Part shown: positions 18,363 to 27,731 of the stretch, in pieces | Numbering within the stretch: the stretch's first letter is position 1 | Layout: every line of letters begins with the position of its first letter | From: Streptomyces sp. RPA4-2 | GTDB taxonomy: Bacteria > Actinomycetota > Actinomycetes > Streptomycetales > Streptomycetaceae | Assembly (NCBI RefSeq): GCF_012273515.2 | Contig: NZ_CP050975.2 | Coordinates: 6,758,001-6,822,000 of the forward strand | DNA: 64,000 nt | Direction of reading: 5' to 3' | Position numbers and translations under genes: made by a program | The notes under the pieces: generated by a model | Seen by the model: only the letters and a program-made list of their open reading frames with translations | The model's database searches: none | What the model was told of the DNA's origin: nothing

Positions 18363-18640
18363 ACCCTCCCCCAAGCTTTCGGCTTCGCTCGAGCAGGGGG
18401 GACCCCCATCGTCCCGTTCTGGGGCTCCGCCCCGGACCCCGGCAAGGGGCTCCGCCCCGGACCCCGCCAAGGGGCTGCGCCCCCTGGACCCCCGCCATCG
18501 CCCGAAGGGCTCGTCCTCAAACACCGGACGGGCTGAAAGACATGCCCCGGCCCGCACCATCAGCCCGTCCGGCGCTTGAGGACAAGGCCCTCAAGGCCGG
18601 AGCGGGGGTCTGGGGGCGGAGCCCCCAGACACGGACGCGT
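18363..18640. repeat. Dispersed Streptomyces intergenic repeats
   Basis: Bases 18363-18409 form a hairpin-like element (ctcccccaagctttcggctt ... gaccccca). Bases 18415-18490 repeat ggggctccgccccggacccc. Bases 18495-18640 form a large imperfect inverted repeat with arms containing cgtcctcaaacaccggacgg and ccgtccggcgcttgaggac. The same inverted-repeat module recurs in opposite orientation at 23985-24125. These elements fill gaps after convergent or terminal genes and may act as terminators. Confidence 0.8.
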
Positions 18641-18653
18641 CCGCCCCAAACCC

Positions 18654-19577
18654 TCAACCCACCTGCGGCATCACCGCGGACGCGATCAGCTCCAGGTGAT
18701 CCAGGTCGTCGAGGTCGAGCATCTGGAGATACATCCGCTGCGCGCCGACGCCCTGGAACTGGGCGATCCTCTCGACGACCTCCGCGGGCGACCCCGCGAG
18801 ACCGTTCGCCTTCAGCTCCTCCACGTCACGCCCGATCGCGTCCGCCCGACGCTTCACCTCCAGGTCGGTCCTGCCGACGCAGGCGACGAGCGCGTTGGAG
18901 TACACCAGGTCGTCCCCGTCGCGTCCGGCCTCCGCGGCCGCCGCCCGCACCCGCTGGAACTGCCGCTCGGTGTCCTCGATGGAGGCGAAGGGCATGTTGA
19001 ACTCGTCGGCGTACCGCGCCGCCAGTGCCGGCGTCCGCTTGGCCCCGTGACCGCCGATCAGGACCGGCACCTTCGGCTGTGCGGGCTTCGGCAACGCGGG
19101 GGAGTCCTTGAGCTGGTAGAACTTCCCCTCGTAGGTGAACCGTTCACCGACCGGCGTGTTCCACAGGCCTGTGACGACGGCGAGTTGTTCCTCCAGCCGG
19201 CCGAACTTCTCCTTGGGGAACGGAATCCCGTACGCCTCGTGCTCGGCCTCGTACCAGCCGGAGCCGAGTCCGAACTCCACCCGTCCGCCCGACATCTGGT
19301 CGACCTGCGCCACCTGGATGGCGAGGACGCCGGGGAGGCGGAAGGTGCCGGCCGTCATAAGGGTGCCCAGCCGGATCCGGTCCGTCTCGCGCGCGAGGCC
19401 GGCCAGTGTGATCCACGCGTCGGTGGGACCGGGGAGCCCGTCGACGGACCCCATGTGCAGGTAGTGGTCGGAGCGGAAGAAGGCACCGTAATGGAGGTCT
19501 TCGGCGGCCTTGGCGACGCGGAGCAGCGTCTCGTAGGTCGCCCCTTGCTGCGGTTCTGTGAAGACTCGAAGATCCAT
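18654..19577 (-). CDS. LLM-class F420-dependent oxidoreductase (307 aa)
   Basis: A TIM-barrel luciferase-like monooxygenase family protein of F420-dependent type: AAEDLHYGAFFRSDHYLHMG near the N-terminus, LAGLARETDRIRLGTLMT, GGRVEFGLGSGWYEAEHEAY, and KVPVLIGGHGAKRTPALAAR. The length is normal for the family. The substrate is unknown. Streptomycetes carry many paralogues that reduce or oxidise small molecules using deazaflavin F420. ATG at 19577 (MDLRVFTEPQ) is chosen because homology starts there. It is divergent from the Hen1 gene, with a 353-bp gap. Confidence 0.9.
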   Translation of the reverse strand: MDLRVFTEPQQGATYETLLRVAKAAEDLHYGAFFRSDHYLHMGSVDGLPGPTDAWITLAGLARETDRIRLGTLMTAGTFRLPGVLAIQVAQVDQMSGGRVEFGLGSGWYEAEHEAYGIPFPKEKFGRLEEQLAVVTGLWNTPVGERFTYEGKFYQLKDSPALPKPAQPKVPVLIGGHGAKRTPALAARYADEFNMPFASIEDTERQFQRVRAAAAEAGRDGDDLVYSNALVACVGRTDLEVKRRADAIGRDVEELKANGLAGSPAEVVERIAQFQGVGAQRMYLQMLDLDDLDHLELIASAVMPQVG

Positions 19578-19930
19578 GTATCCATCATGCACCGGTCGCG
19601 TCAACCGTCCCACCTGGCACCGCTGTCACACCCGTAACCGATCGTGGCGATCCGGACACGCGGTGCCGTGACCGTCGGCCACCCCGTGTCCCCGGCAGTC
19701 CGGCGTGGGCCGCCACCAGCGAAAATTCCCGGCTCCGCCCGAGACGTTCGCTGTAGGTTGGGCAGGCGCGCCGAGGGCACGGCATGGCCCGCTCTTCCCC
19801 TGTCGCGGTTCACCGTCGACCGGCACCGGACACCCGGAGCACACGCACTCGGAGCACGCGTTCCCGGAGTGCGCGGTCACGTCCGTACGGAAAATCCGCG
19901 ACTCAGATGACGTTTCGAGGAAGACCCACA
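19578..19930. other. Divergent intergenic region, no gene seen
   Basis: The 353 bp between the oxidoreductase and the RNA-repair operon must carry both promoters. I see a possible -10 (tgtaggtt near 19751) for the rightward operon and imperfect ggagcac repeats near 19840-19870, but no clear operator or hairpin. Confidence 0.35.
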
Positions 19931-21406
19931 GTGTTTCTGACGATCAGCACCACCGGCGACCCCGAACGCCCCGCGACCGACCTCGGATTCCTGCTGCACA
20001 AGCACCCCGACAAGGCGCAGGTGTTCTCGACCTCCTACGGCACGGCGCACGTCCTCTACCCCGAGGTGTCCGCCGAGCGGTGCACGGCCGCGCTGTTGCT
20101 GGAGGTCGACGCGGTGGCGCTGGTCCGGCGCGGCAAGGGCAAGGGGCGCGGCGGCGCACCCGACGCCGCGCTCGCGCAGTACGTCAACGACCGCCCGTAC
20201 GCGGCCTCGTCCCTGCTCGCCGTGGCGGTGAGCGCGGTGTTCTCCAGCGCGATGAAGGGACAGTGCGCCGCGAAGCCGGACCTCCCCGCTCGTGCGCTGC
20301 CCCTGCGGATCGAGGTGCCCGCGCTTCCCGCGCGAGGCGGGACCGACCTCGTGCGCCAGCTGTTCGAGCCGCTCGGCTGGACCGTGGGCGTCGAGGCCGT
20401 GGCGCTGGACACCCGGTTCCCCGAGTGGGGTGCGTCGCGGTACGTCCGCCTAGTCCTGGAGTCGGACCGGCTGACGCTCGCCGAGGCACTGCGGCACCTC
20501 TATGTCCTGCTTCCCGTGCTCGACGACGCCAAGCACTACTGGGTGTCGTCCGACGAGGTCGACAAGCTGCTGCGGGCGGGCGAGGGCTGGCTGGCGGACC
20601 ACCCCGAGCAGAAGCTGATCACCAGCCGGTACCTCTCCCGACGCTGGTCCCTGACGCGTGAGGCGATGGAGCGGCTGGAGCTCGTCCGGCTCGCCGAGAC
20701 CGACGACACCGAGGTCGAGGACATCGACAACGCGGTCGACGAGGAGACCGACACCGAGGACAGGCCGGTGCCGCTCGCCGTGCAGCGGCGGGACGCGATC
20801 CTCGCCGCGCTGCACGCCCGTGGCGCCGGCCGGGTCCTCGACCTCGGCTGCGGGCAGGGGCAGTTGGTGCAGGCGCTGCTCAAGGACGTGCGGTTCACCG
20901 AGATCGTCGGGGTGGACGTGTCGATGCGCGCGCTCACCATCGCCGCGCGCCGGCTCAAGCTGGACCGGATGGGAGAGCGGCAGGCCGCACGCGTACAGCT
21001 TCTGCAGGGCTCGCTCGCCTATACCGACAAGCGGCTCAAGGGGTACGACGCCGCCGTGCTCAGCGAGGTCGTCGAACACGTCGACCTGCCCCGGCTGCCT
21101 GCCCTGGAGTACGCGGTGTTCGGCTCCGCGCGCCCCAGGACCGTCCTGGTGACCACCCCGAACGTCGAGTACAACGTCCGCTGGGAGACCCTCCCGGCCG
21201 GACACACCCGGCACGGCGACCACCGCTTCGAGTGGACCCGCGAGGAGTTCCGGAGCTGGGCGCGCGGAGTGGCCGAACGGCACGGCTACGAGGTGGAGTT
21301 CACTCCCGTTGGTCCCGACGACCCCGAGGTGGGGCCGCCGACCCAGATGGCCACGTTCTCCCTGAACACCACCACCCAGGACACGAAGGAGGAGAAGGCC
21401 GCATGA
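19931..21406 (+). CDS. hen1: Hen1: 3'-terminal RNA ribose 2'-O-methyltransferase
   Basis: A 491-residue bacterial Hen1. The N-terminal domain (VFLTISTTGDPERPATDLGF) carries the Pnkp-interacting, ligase-activating half. The C-terminal methyltransferase has RVLDLGCGQGQLVQALL near residue 301, and the Hen1 metal motif ExxEH in SEVVEHVD near 377 with the later His in RHGDHRFEW. It methylates the 2'-OH at the 3' end of cleaved RNA before ligation, protecting against re-cleavage. GTG at 19931 is chosen because CGAGGAAG precedes it and homologues start here. The stop overlaps the Pnkp start (ATGA), forming the two-gene repair operon. Confidence 0.95.
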   Translation: MFLTISTTGDPERPATDLGFLLHKHPDKAQVFSTSYGTAHVLYPEVSAERCTAALLLEVDAVALVRRGKGKGRGGAPDAALAQYVNDRPYAASSLLAVAVSAVFSSAMKGQCAAKPDLPARALPLRIEVPALPARGGTDLVRQLFEPLGWTVGVEAVALDTRFPEWGASRYVRLVLESDRLTLAEALRHLYVLLPVLDDAKHYWVSSDEVDKLLRAGEGWLADHPEQKLITSRYLSRRWSLTREAMERLELVRLAETDDTEVEDIDNAVDEETDTEDRPVPLAVQRRDAILAALHARGAGRVLDLGCGQGQLVQALLKDVRFTEIVGVDVSMRALTIAARRLKLDRMGERQAARVQLLQGSLAYTDKRLKGYDAAVLSEVVEHVDLPRLPALEYAVFGSARPRTVLVTTPNVEYNVRWETLPAGHTRHGDHRFEWTREEFRSWARGVAERHGYEVEFTPVGPDDPEVGPPTQMATFSLNTTTQDTKEEKAA

Positions 21407-23952
21407 GCAGCGAACACACCACCCAGGGGCGGGTCCTGCCCGTCACCGACCTCTCCCTGGTCGTCCTGATCGGCGCGTCCGGATCGGGCAAGTCGACCTT
21501 CGCCCGCAGGCACTTCAAGCCGACCGAGGTCATCTCCAGCGACTTCTGCCGGGGCCTCGTCGCCGACGACGAGAACGACCAGAGCGCCAGCGGCGACGCC
21601 TTCGACGTCCTCCACTACATCGCGGGCAAGCGGCTCGCTGCGGGCCGGCGCACGGTGGTGGACGCGACGAACGTCCAGCAGGAGAGCCGTCGTCAGCTGA
21701 TCGAGATCGCCAGGAAGCACGACGTGCTGCCCATCGCGATCGTCCTCGACGTACCCGAGGAGGTGTGCGCCGGACGCAACGCGTCCCGGACCGACCGGGC
21801 CGACATGCCACGCCGTGTCATCCAGCGGCACATCCGCGAACTCCGGCGCTCCCTGCGGAGCCTGGAGCGCGAGGGCTTCCGGAAGGTGCATGTGCTGCGC
21901 GGCGAGGCGGAGATCGAGGGCGCCGGGATCAGCACCGAGCGGCGCTTCAACGACCTGACCCACCTGACCGGTCCCTTCGACATCGTGGGCGACATCCACG
22001 GCTGCGCCTCGGAACTGGAGACCCTGCTCGGCAAGCTGGGCTATGCCGACGGTGTGCACCCGCGGGGCCGTACGGCCGTCTTCGTCGGCGACCTCGTCGA
22101 CCGGGGACCGGACACGCCCGGCGTGCTGCGCCGCGTGATGTCCATGGTCGGGTCCGGCAACGCGCTGTGCGTGCCCGGCAACCACGAGAACAAGCTCGGC
22201 CGTCACCTCAAGGGCCGCAAGGTCCAGCACACCCATGGACTCGCCGAGACCGTCGCGCAGCTGGCGGGGGAGAGCGAGGAGTTCCGGGCACAGGTGAGGG
22301 AGTTCGTCGACGGTCTGGTCAGCCACTACGTCCTGGACGGCGGACGGCTCGTCGTCTGCCACGCCGGTCTGCCCGAGCGGTACCACGGCCGCACCTCGGG
22401 CCGGGTGCGTTCGCACGCGCTGTACGGCGACACGACCGGGGAGACGGACGAGTTCGGCCTGCCGGTGCGGTACCCGTGGGCGGAGGACTACCGGGGCCGT
22501 GCGGCGGTCGTCTACGGCCACACCCCGGTGCCGCAGGCGACCTGGCTGAACAACACCCTCTGCGTCGACACCGGTGCCGTCTTCGGCGGCAAGCTCACCG
22601 CGTTGCGCTGGCCGGAGCGCGAGCTCGTCGACGTACCCGCCGAGCGGGTCTGGTACGAGCCCGCCAAGCCGCTGGCCTCCGAGGCGCCCGGCGGACACGA
22701 GGGGCGTCCCCTCGACCTCGCGGACGTGCACGGCCGGCGGGCGGTCGAGACCAGGTACGCCGGGCGGGTCGCGGTGCGCGAGGAGAACGCGGCGGCTGCC
22801 CTGGAGGTCATGAGCCGCTTCGCGGTCGACCCGCGGCTGCTGCCGTACCTCCCGCCGACGATGGCGCCGACCGCGACGTCCCGGGTGGAGGGCTATCTGG
22901 AGCACCCGGCGGAGGCCTTCACCCAGTACCGGGAGGACGGGGTCGCCCGGGTCGTGTGCGAGGAGAAGCACATGGGCTCGCGGGCGGTGGCGCTGGTCTG
23001 CCGGGACGCCGGGGTGGCGCGCGAGCGGTTCGGGGTGGCAGACGGGCCCACCGGGTCGCTGTACACCCGTACCGGCAGGCCCTTCTTCGCCGACACCGAG
23101 GTCACCGAGGAGATCCTCGGACGGCTGCGGGACGCGGCGGCGGCCGCGGGTCTGTGGGAGGAACTGGGGACGGACTGGCTGTTGCTCGACGCCGAGCTGA
23201 TGCCGTGGTCGCTCAAGGCGTCCGGACTGCTGCGGACGCAGTACGCGGCTGTCGGCGCCGCGTCCGGTGCGGTGTTCCCGGGGGCGCTGGCCGCGCTCGA
23301 AGGGGCGGCGGCACGGGGTGTCGACGTGCGGGACCTGCTGGGCCGGCAGCGGGAACGGGCCGCCGACGCGGCGGCGTTCACCGACGCCTACCGGCGGTAC
23401 TGTTGGACGACGGACGGCCTGGAAGGGGTGCGGCTCGCGCCCTTCCAGATCCTGGCGGCGCAGGGGCGCAGCCTGGCCGCGCTCCCGCACGACGAGCAGC
23501 TCGCGCTGATCGACCGGCTCGTCGAGCACGACGCGAGCGGGCTGCTCCAGACGACCCGGCGGTTGTTCGTCGAGACCGGGGACGCGGAGTCCGTGCGGGC
23601 CGGTGTCGACTGGTGGCTGGAGATGACCGGGCGCGGCGGCGAGGGCATGGTCGTCAAGCCCGTGGAGGCGGTCGTCCGGGGCGCACAGGGTCGGTTGGTG
23701 CAGCCCGGTGTCAAGTGCCGGGGGCGGGAGTACCTGCGGATCATCTACGGACCGGAGTACACCCGGCCGGAGAACCTGGCGCTGCTGCGGGGGCGGTTCC
23801 TCAACCACAAGCGGTCGTTGGCGATCCGGGAGTACGCGCTGGGGCTGGAGGGGTTGGAGCGGCTGGCGGAGGGGGAGCCGTTGTGGCGGGTGCATGAGGC
23901 TGTGTTCGGTGTACTGGCGCTGGAGTCCGAACCGGTGGACCCACGTCTGTAG
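21403..23952 (+). CDS. pnkp: Pnkp: polynucleotide kinase-phosphatase-ligase (849 aa)
   Basis: A three-module RNA-repair enzyme. The 5'-kinase has P-loop GASGSGKST near residue 23. The binuclear metallophosphoesterase has GDIHG near 195, GDLVDRG near 228 and GNHEN near 259, and removes 2',3'-cyclic phosphate. The C-terminal nucleotidyltransferase/ligase has motif I EKHMGSR near 520, whose Lys accepts AMP. The enzyme heals and, with Hen1, seals RNAs cut by ribotoxins. A strong site GAAGGAGGAGAAGG precedes the ATG, which overlaps the Hen1 stop. Length and motif order are normal for the bacterial family. Confidence 0.96.
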   Translation: MSSEHTTQGRVLPVTDLSLVVLIGASGSGKSTFARRHFKPTEVISSDFCRGLVADDENDQSASGDAFDVLHYIAGKRLAAGRRTVVDATNVQQESRRQLIEIARKHDVLPIAIVLDVPEEVCAGRNASRTDRADMPRRVIQRHIRELRRSLRSLEREGFRKVHVLRGEAEIEGAGISTERRFNDLTHLTGPFDIVGDIHGCASELETLLGKLGYADGVHPRGRTAVFVGDLVDRGPDTPGVLRRVMSMVGSGNALCVPGNHENKLGRHLKGRKVQHTHGLAETVAQLAGESEEFRAQVREFVDGLVSHYVLDGGRLVVCHAGLPERYHGRTSGRVRSHALYGDTTGETDEFGLPVRYPWAEDYRGRAAVVYGHTPVPQATWLNNTLCVDTGAVFGGKLTALRWPERELVDVPAERVWYEPAKPLASEAPGGHEGRPLDLADVHGRRAVETRYAGRVAVREENAAAALEVMSRFAVDPRLLPYLPPTMAPTATSRVEGYLEHPAEAFTQYREDGVARVVCEEKHMGSRAVALVCRDAGVARERFGVADGPTGSLYTRTGRPFFADTEVTEEILGRLRDAAAAAGLWEELGTDWLLLDAELMPWSLKASGLLRTQYAAVGAASGAVFPGALAALEGAAARGVDVRDLLGRQRERAADAAAFTDAYRRYCWTTDGLEGVRLAPFQILAAQGRSLAALPHDEQLALIDRLVEHDASGLLQTTRRLFVETGDAESVRAGVDWWLEMTGRGGEGMVVKPVEAVVRGAQGRLVQPGVKCRGREYLRIIYGPEYTRPENLALLRGRFLNHKRSLAIREYALGLEGLERLAEGEPLWRVHEAVFGVLALESEPVDPRL

Positions 23953-23984
23953 CCGTTCCCTCGCCCCCGCCGCCCCTGCCCGAC

Positions 23985-24125
23985 CCGTCCTGTCCTGGGG
24001 GCTGCGCCCCCAGACCCCCGCTCCGGCCTTAAGGGCCTTGTCCTCAAGCGCCGGACGGGCTGACATAGCCAGCCCGTCCGGCGTTCGAGGACGAGCGCTT
24101 CGGGCGAGCGGGGGCGAGAACCCTC
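23985..24125. repeat. Second copy of the dispersed intergenic inverted repeat
   Basis: The arms ccttgtcctcaagcgccgga (about 24038) and agcccgtccggcgttcgagg (about 24071) flank gacatagcc. An outer ggggctgcgcccccagaccc segment lies at about 23998. The module matches 18495-18640 in reverse orientation. It lies between the convergent Pnkp and NAD-kinase-like genes, where it may terminate both. Confidence 0.8.
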
Positions 24126-25017
24126 AGGTCAGCAGTCGCAACCTGACCCCCGCCACCCCCACCCGCACCGTCTGCCCCCACACCAACTCCACCGCGTCCC
24201 CTCCATCCCGTCCCCGAACGCGATCAGCCGATCGGACTCGACGGTGAGCGACAACCGCCCGGACCCCCCGAGCTCACCGGCCACCAGCGACGTACCCGTG
24301 ACCGGCGACGGCCAGGCCTCCCGGACGAACCAGATCAGCCGTTCGTCCGTGGGGCGGGGTAGCGGCAACGCGCCGCCCCGCCCCTGCCACACCGAGCGGA
24401 GCCACCCGCTCGCCCCCCGTCCCGGTGCCCACCAGCACCCCGGACGAGGCCTGGGGCTCGACGGCACCCCCGTACTCGTCGAGCCCCAGCCGATAGCGGG
24501 CCGTCTGATGGCCCGCGGCTCCCAGATAGATCTCGTTGAGCGCCAGCAGCCGCTGCGTGTCGTCCGCGACCGCCTCGACCATGGTCAACTCGTCGGCCGG
24601 GCCCCCGTGCGCCGACGCGAGCAGGGCGCCCGTGTCCCGGGGCCGATGCCGCACCAGCACACCCGGATTGCGCCCGGGATCGGTGTCGATCCCGATCACG
24701 GGCTGCCCGGACAGGTACTTGGCGACATTGGCGACCAGCCCGTCCTGTCCCACCACGACCACGACGTCCTCGGGACCGAACAGGAACCGGTCCAGGTCGC
24801 CGCGCTCGACCCTGGCCTGACGCCATGTCAGCGGCACCGCCGACGCGACCTCGGCCAGCGCCCGCCGGTTCCGGCGGCTGCGCTCCGCGACCTCCTCGAT
24901 GTCCCGGCCGCGGGAGGTGAGGAAGAACGCCGCCTGCCCGTGCGTCCCGTGCCGGGCCACCAACTCCTCGTACTCCGTGGTGCGATGGACGAGCACGACC
25001 CGCGGGGCGAGACTCAC
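24124..25017 (-). pseudogene. NAD kinase-like gene with two compensating frameshifts
   Basis: The first 80% (start GTG 25017, overlapping the upstream stop) encodes an NAD(+)/NADH kinase-like protein: VVVVGQDGLVANVAKYLSG, QPVIGIDTDPGRNPGVLV, LALNEIYLGAAGHQTARYRL, SSGVLVGTGTG. At the six-G run 24413-24418 one extra base shifts frame. The homologous continuation ASGWLRSVWQGRGG then lies in the +1 frame as far as AFGDGMEG. A base is missing at the four-G run 24198-24201, after which DAVELVWGQTVRVGV ending LLT restores the original frame. Read straight through, the protein instead ends at 24274. This could be a pseudogene or two homopolymer sequencing errors. Confidence 0.75.
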
Positions 25018-26057
25018 GCCGGCTCTCCGGGGGTCCCGCCGAGCCGCGAGAGCAGGCCGGTCAGGACGTCGGGCGACACGGTGACGCTGTCGATGCGCGG
25101 CAGGTTCTCGGCGAGCCGCGTGCCCGTCAGGGCGTGCAGCGTGGCCACGTCCACGTCCGAGTGGACCCGCAGCCAGGCGGCCTGGGCCACGGCCCGCGCC
25201 TCGCCGACCTCGCGCGCGGCCTGCGCCTCGGCCTGGGCCAGACGCACCACGCGGGTGCCCTCGGCGTCCGCCAGGCGGACCGTCCGTGCGGCCTCCGCCC
25301 CGGCCCGCACCGCGTCCGCCGCCGCGTGCTCCTCCGCCTCACGCCGCGCGTTCGTGCCACGCTGGTCGACCAACTGCTCCTCGCGCCGGGCGAGTTCGAT
25401 CTGACTGGCGAGCTCGTTCTCGGCGATCGCCCGCTCCCGCTCGACCGCGACGGCCCGCCGTTCGTACGTCGCCCGGTCGGCCTCCTGCTGGATCTGCTCG
25501 CGGGCAGGGGTGCGCAGGGCCCGCTCCACCTCGGGCTCGGGGCGCAGCGCCACGACACGTACGGCCACGACCTCGATCCCCGTGGAGGGAAGCCGGGGTT
25601 CGGCGGCCAGGCCGCCCGCGATCCGTTCGCGCACCGAGGCGACGCCGTCCATCAGGGCCGCCGCCAGGGGCGTACGGGCGAGTACGTCCAGGGCGTGCTG
25701 CTGGGCCGTCTCGGTCAGCAGCGTCCCCAGCTGTTCGAGGGGCGCGCCGCGCCAGGCGCCCGTGTCGGGGTCGATGGAGAAGTCCAGGCGCGCTGCCGCG
25801 ACCCCCGGGTCGCTGATGCGGTAGGTGACGGTTGCCTGTACCGCGACGTCCTGGAAGTCGGACGTACGGGCGTGGAAGGTCATCGCCAACTCGCGGTCGT
25901 CCACCGGGACTTCGGAGAGCACGGCGGTCAGGGAGCGGTACCAGAAGCTGAGCCCGGGGCCGTCGTGCACGAGGTGGCCCGACCGGTGGTGGCGGACGTG
26001 GGCGGTCGGCGCCCCGCGCAGATGGCGCCAGCCGAGACGCCGGGTGATGTCGGCCAT
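25014..26057 (-). CDS. SPFH/band 7 (prohibitin-like) domain protein (347 aa)
   Basis: Band 7 core from about residue 40 ([60 protein letters not shown]). A long charged, Ala/Glu/Arg-rich coiled coil follows (about 195-300), and a C-terminal region [24 protein letters not shown] proteins oligomerise as membrane-microdomain scaffolds. No clear N-terminal membrane segment is present here, so it may be peripheral. ATG at 26057 follows AAGGGGGTACCC. Its stop overlaps the NAD-kinase-like GTG, making a two-gene operon. Twin operators lie just upstream. Confidence 0.88.
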   Translation of the reverse strand: MADITRRLGWRHLRGAPTAHVRHHRSGHLVHDGPGLSFWYRSLTAVLSEVPVDDRELAMTFHARTSDFQDVAVQATVTYRISDPGVAAARLDFSIDPDTGAWRGAPLEQLGTLLTETAQQHALDVLARTPLAAALMDGVASVRERIAGGLAAEPRLPSTGIEVVAVRVVALRPEPEVERALRTPAREQIQQEADRATYERRAVAVERERAIAENELASQIELARREEQLVDQRGTNARREAEEHAAADAVRAGAEAARTVRLADAEGTRVVRLAQAEAQAAREVGEARAVAQAAWLRVHSDVDVATLHALTGTRLAENLPRIDSVTVSPDVLTGLLSRLGGTPGEPA

Positions 26058-26103
26058 GGGTACCCCCTTGTCGCCGGGCGGTCCCGGCGACCCTTCGTTC
26101 CTT

Positions 26104-26159
26104 ATTGTCGTCAGTGAGACGATAATCGGGCTTCGGGTTATCGTCAAGAGGACGAAATC
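26104..26159. promoter_or_regulatory. Twin TCGTC-N5-GACGA operators between SPFH and arcA genes
   Basis: Two inverted repeats, TCGTC-agtga-GACGA (26108-26122) and TCGTC-aagag-GACGA (26141-26155), have centres 33 bp apart. AT-rich flanks (attg/gtta before, taat/aatc after) extend the match. They lie between the divergent SPFH and arginine deiminase starts, closer to arcA (66 bp) than to the SPFH gene (47-98 bp). Three helical turns of spacing suggests cooperative dimers. Confidence 0.65.
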
Positions 26160-26220
26160 AAGTGGCCCGGGTCGGCCCGATCCGCGGGTGAACGGGCGTC
26201 CGGATGGTCAGGATGGAGAC

Positions 26221-27444
26221 ATGGGATTCCATGTCGACTCCGAGGCCGGGCGGCTGCGCCGCGTCATCCTGCACAGGCCTGATCTGGAGCTCAAGAGGCT
26301 CACCCCCAGCAACAAGGACGCGCTGCTCTTCGACGACGTGCTGTGGGTGCGCCGGGCCCGTGCGGAGCACGACGGGTTCGCGGACGTGCTGCGCGACCGG
26401 GGGGTCACCGTCCACCTCTTCGGTGACCTGCTCGCCGAGACGCTGGAGATCCCGGCCGCCAGATCGCTCGTCCTGGACCGGGTCTTCGACGAGAAGGAGT
26501 ACGGGCCGCTCGCGACCGACCACCTGCGGGCCTCCTTCGAGACGCTGCCCGCCGACGAGTTGGCCGCCGCGCTCGTCGGCGGCATGACCAAGCGGGAGTT
26601 CCTGGACGTCCATCCCGAGCCCACGTCCGTGCGCTTCCATGTCATGGACCTCGACGACTTCCTGCTCGGTCCGCTGCCGAACCACCTCTTCACCCGGGAC
26701 ACCTCCGCCTGGATCTACGACGGGGTCTCCATCAACGCGATGCGGTGGCCGGCCCGGCAGCGCGAGACCGTGCACTTCGAGGCGATCTACCGGCATCACC
26801 CGCTCTTCCGGGACGAGTCCTTCCATCTCTGGTCGGAGGGCCAGGCGGACTACCCGTCGACCATCGAGGGCGGTGACGTACTGGTCATCGGCAACGGCGC
26901 GGTCCTCATCGGTATGAGCGAGCGGACCACTCCCCAGGCCGTCGAGATGCTCGCGCACAAGCTGTTCGCCGCCGGCTCGGCCCGCACCATCGTGGCGCTC
27001 GACATGCCCAAGCGGCGGGCCTTCATGCACCTTGACACCGTGATGACCATGGTGGACGGCGACACCTTCACCCAGTACGCGGGGCTCGGCATGCTGCGCT
27101 CGTACACCATCGAGCCGGGCGTGGGGGAGAAGGAGCTGAAGGTCACCGACCATCCCCCGGAGCACATGCACCGTGCGATCGCCGCGGCGCTCGGGCTCAC
27201 CGAGATCCGCGTCCTGACCGCCACGCAGGACGTGCACGCGGCCGAGCGCGAACAGTGGGACGACGGGTGCAACGTCCTCGCCGTCGAGCCGGGTGTCGTG
27301 GTCGCCTACGAGCGGAACGCGACCACCAACACGCATCTGCGCAAGCAGGGCATCGAGGTCATAGAGATCCCGGGCAGTGAGCTCGGCCGCGGCCGGGGCG
27401 GCCCCCGTTGCATGAGCTGCCCGGTCGAACGGGCACCCGTATAG
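26221..27444 (+). CDS. arcA: Arginine deiminase
   Basis: A 407-residue arginine deiminase converting L-arginine to citrulline and ammonia. Family landmarks are [20 protein letters not shown] at the N-terminus, [50 protein letters not shown] and the C-terminal catalytic Cys397 in GGPRCMSCP; a second Cys follows at 400. ATG at 26221 is preceded by GGATGGAGAC. It is followed 287 bp later by ornithine carbamoyltransferase and then an amino acid permease, as in arginine deiminase pathways, but no carbamate kinase gene is nearby. Confidence 0.96.
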   Translation: MGFHVDSEAGRLRRVILHRPDLELKRLTPSNKDALLFDDVLWVRRARAEHDGFADVLRDRGVTVHLFGDLLAETLEIPAARSLVLDRVFDEKEYGPLATDHLRASFETLPADELAAALVGGMTKREFLDVHPEPTSVRFHVMDLDDFLLGPLPNHLFTRDTSAWIYDGVSINAMRWPARQRETVHFEAIYRHHPLFRDESFHLWSEGQADYPSTIEGGDVLVIGNGAVLIGMSERTTPQAVEMLAHKLFAAGSARTIVALDMPKRRAFMHLDTVMTMVDGDTFTQYAGLGMLRSYTIEPGVGEKELKVTDHPPEHMHRAIAAALGLTEIRVLTATQDVHAAEREQWDDGCNVLAVEPGVVVAYERNATTNTHLRKQGIEVIEIPGSELGRGRGGPRCMSCPVERAPV

Positions 27445-27644
27445 GCTCCGGTGCCGCTCGGCTGCCGGAGCGGTACCCCGCCCGCGTCGGGCCTCCGGGC
27501 CGCCGACGCGCCCGCGGTGCCCTCCGGGCCCACCGCCGCGACTGCGGACGGCCGGGTCCGGTTCCGCCGCGTGCCGGTCGCCCCGGCCCGTGCCGAGCGG
27601 CTCCGCCGTCATGGTCGCCAAGGGCGTGCCGACCACACCTGCTC

Positions 27645-27675
27645 CGTATAGAAATGTTGAGCATCGTATAGAATT
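27645..27675. promoter_or_regulatory. 20-bp-spaced direct repeat, possible ArgR box, upstream of argF
   Basis: CGTATAGAAAT (27645-27655) and CGTATAGAATT (27665-27675) recur with 20-bp periodicity in the only AT-rich part of the arcA-argF gap, 57-87 bp before the argF start. Paired, AT-rich boxes two turns apart are what ArgR arrays look like. The match to a published Streptomyces ARG box is only loose. Confidence 0.45.
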
Positions 27676-27731
27676 CCAAAAGACCCCGCCCGTATGACCT
27701 CTTCCGTCCCCCAGTCCCCAGGAGCGCCCCC

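Noticed and set aside
21286..24066. A 926-codon minus-strand frame
   Set aside because: It is antisense to Pnkp, whose kinase, phosphatase and ligase motifs are unambiguous.
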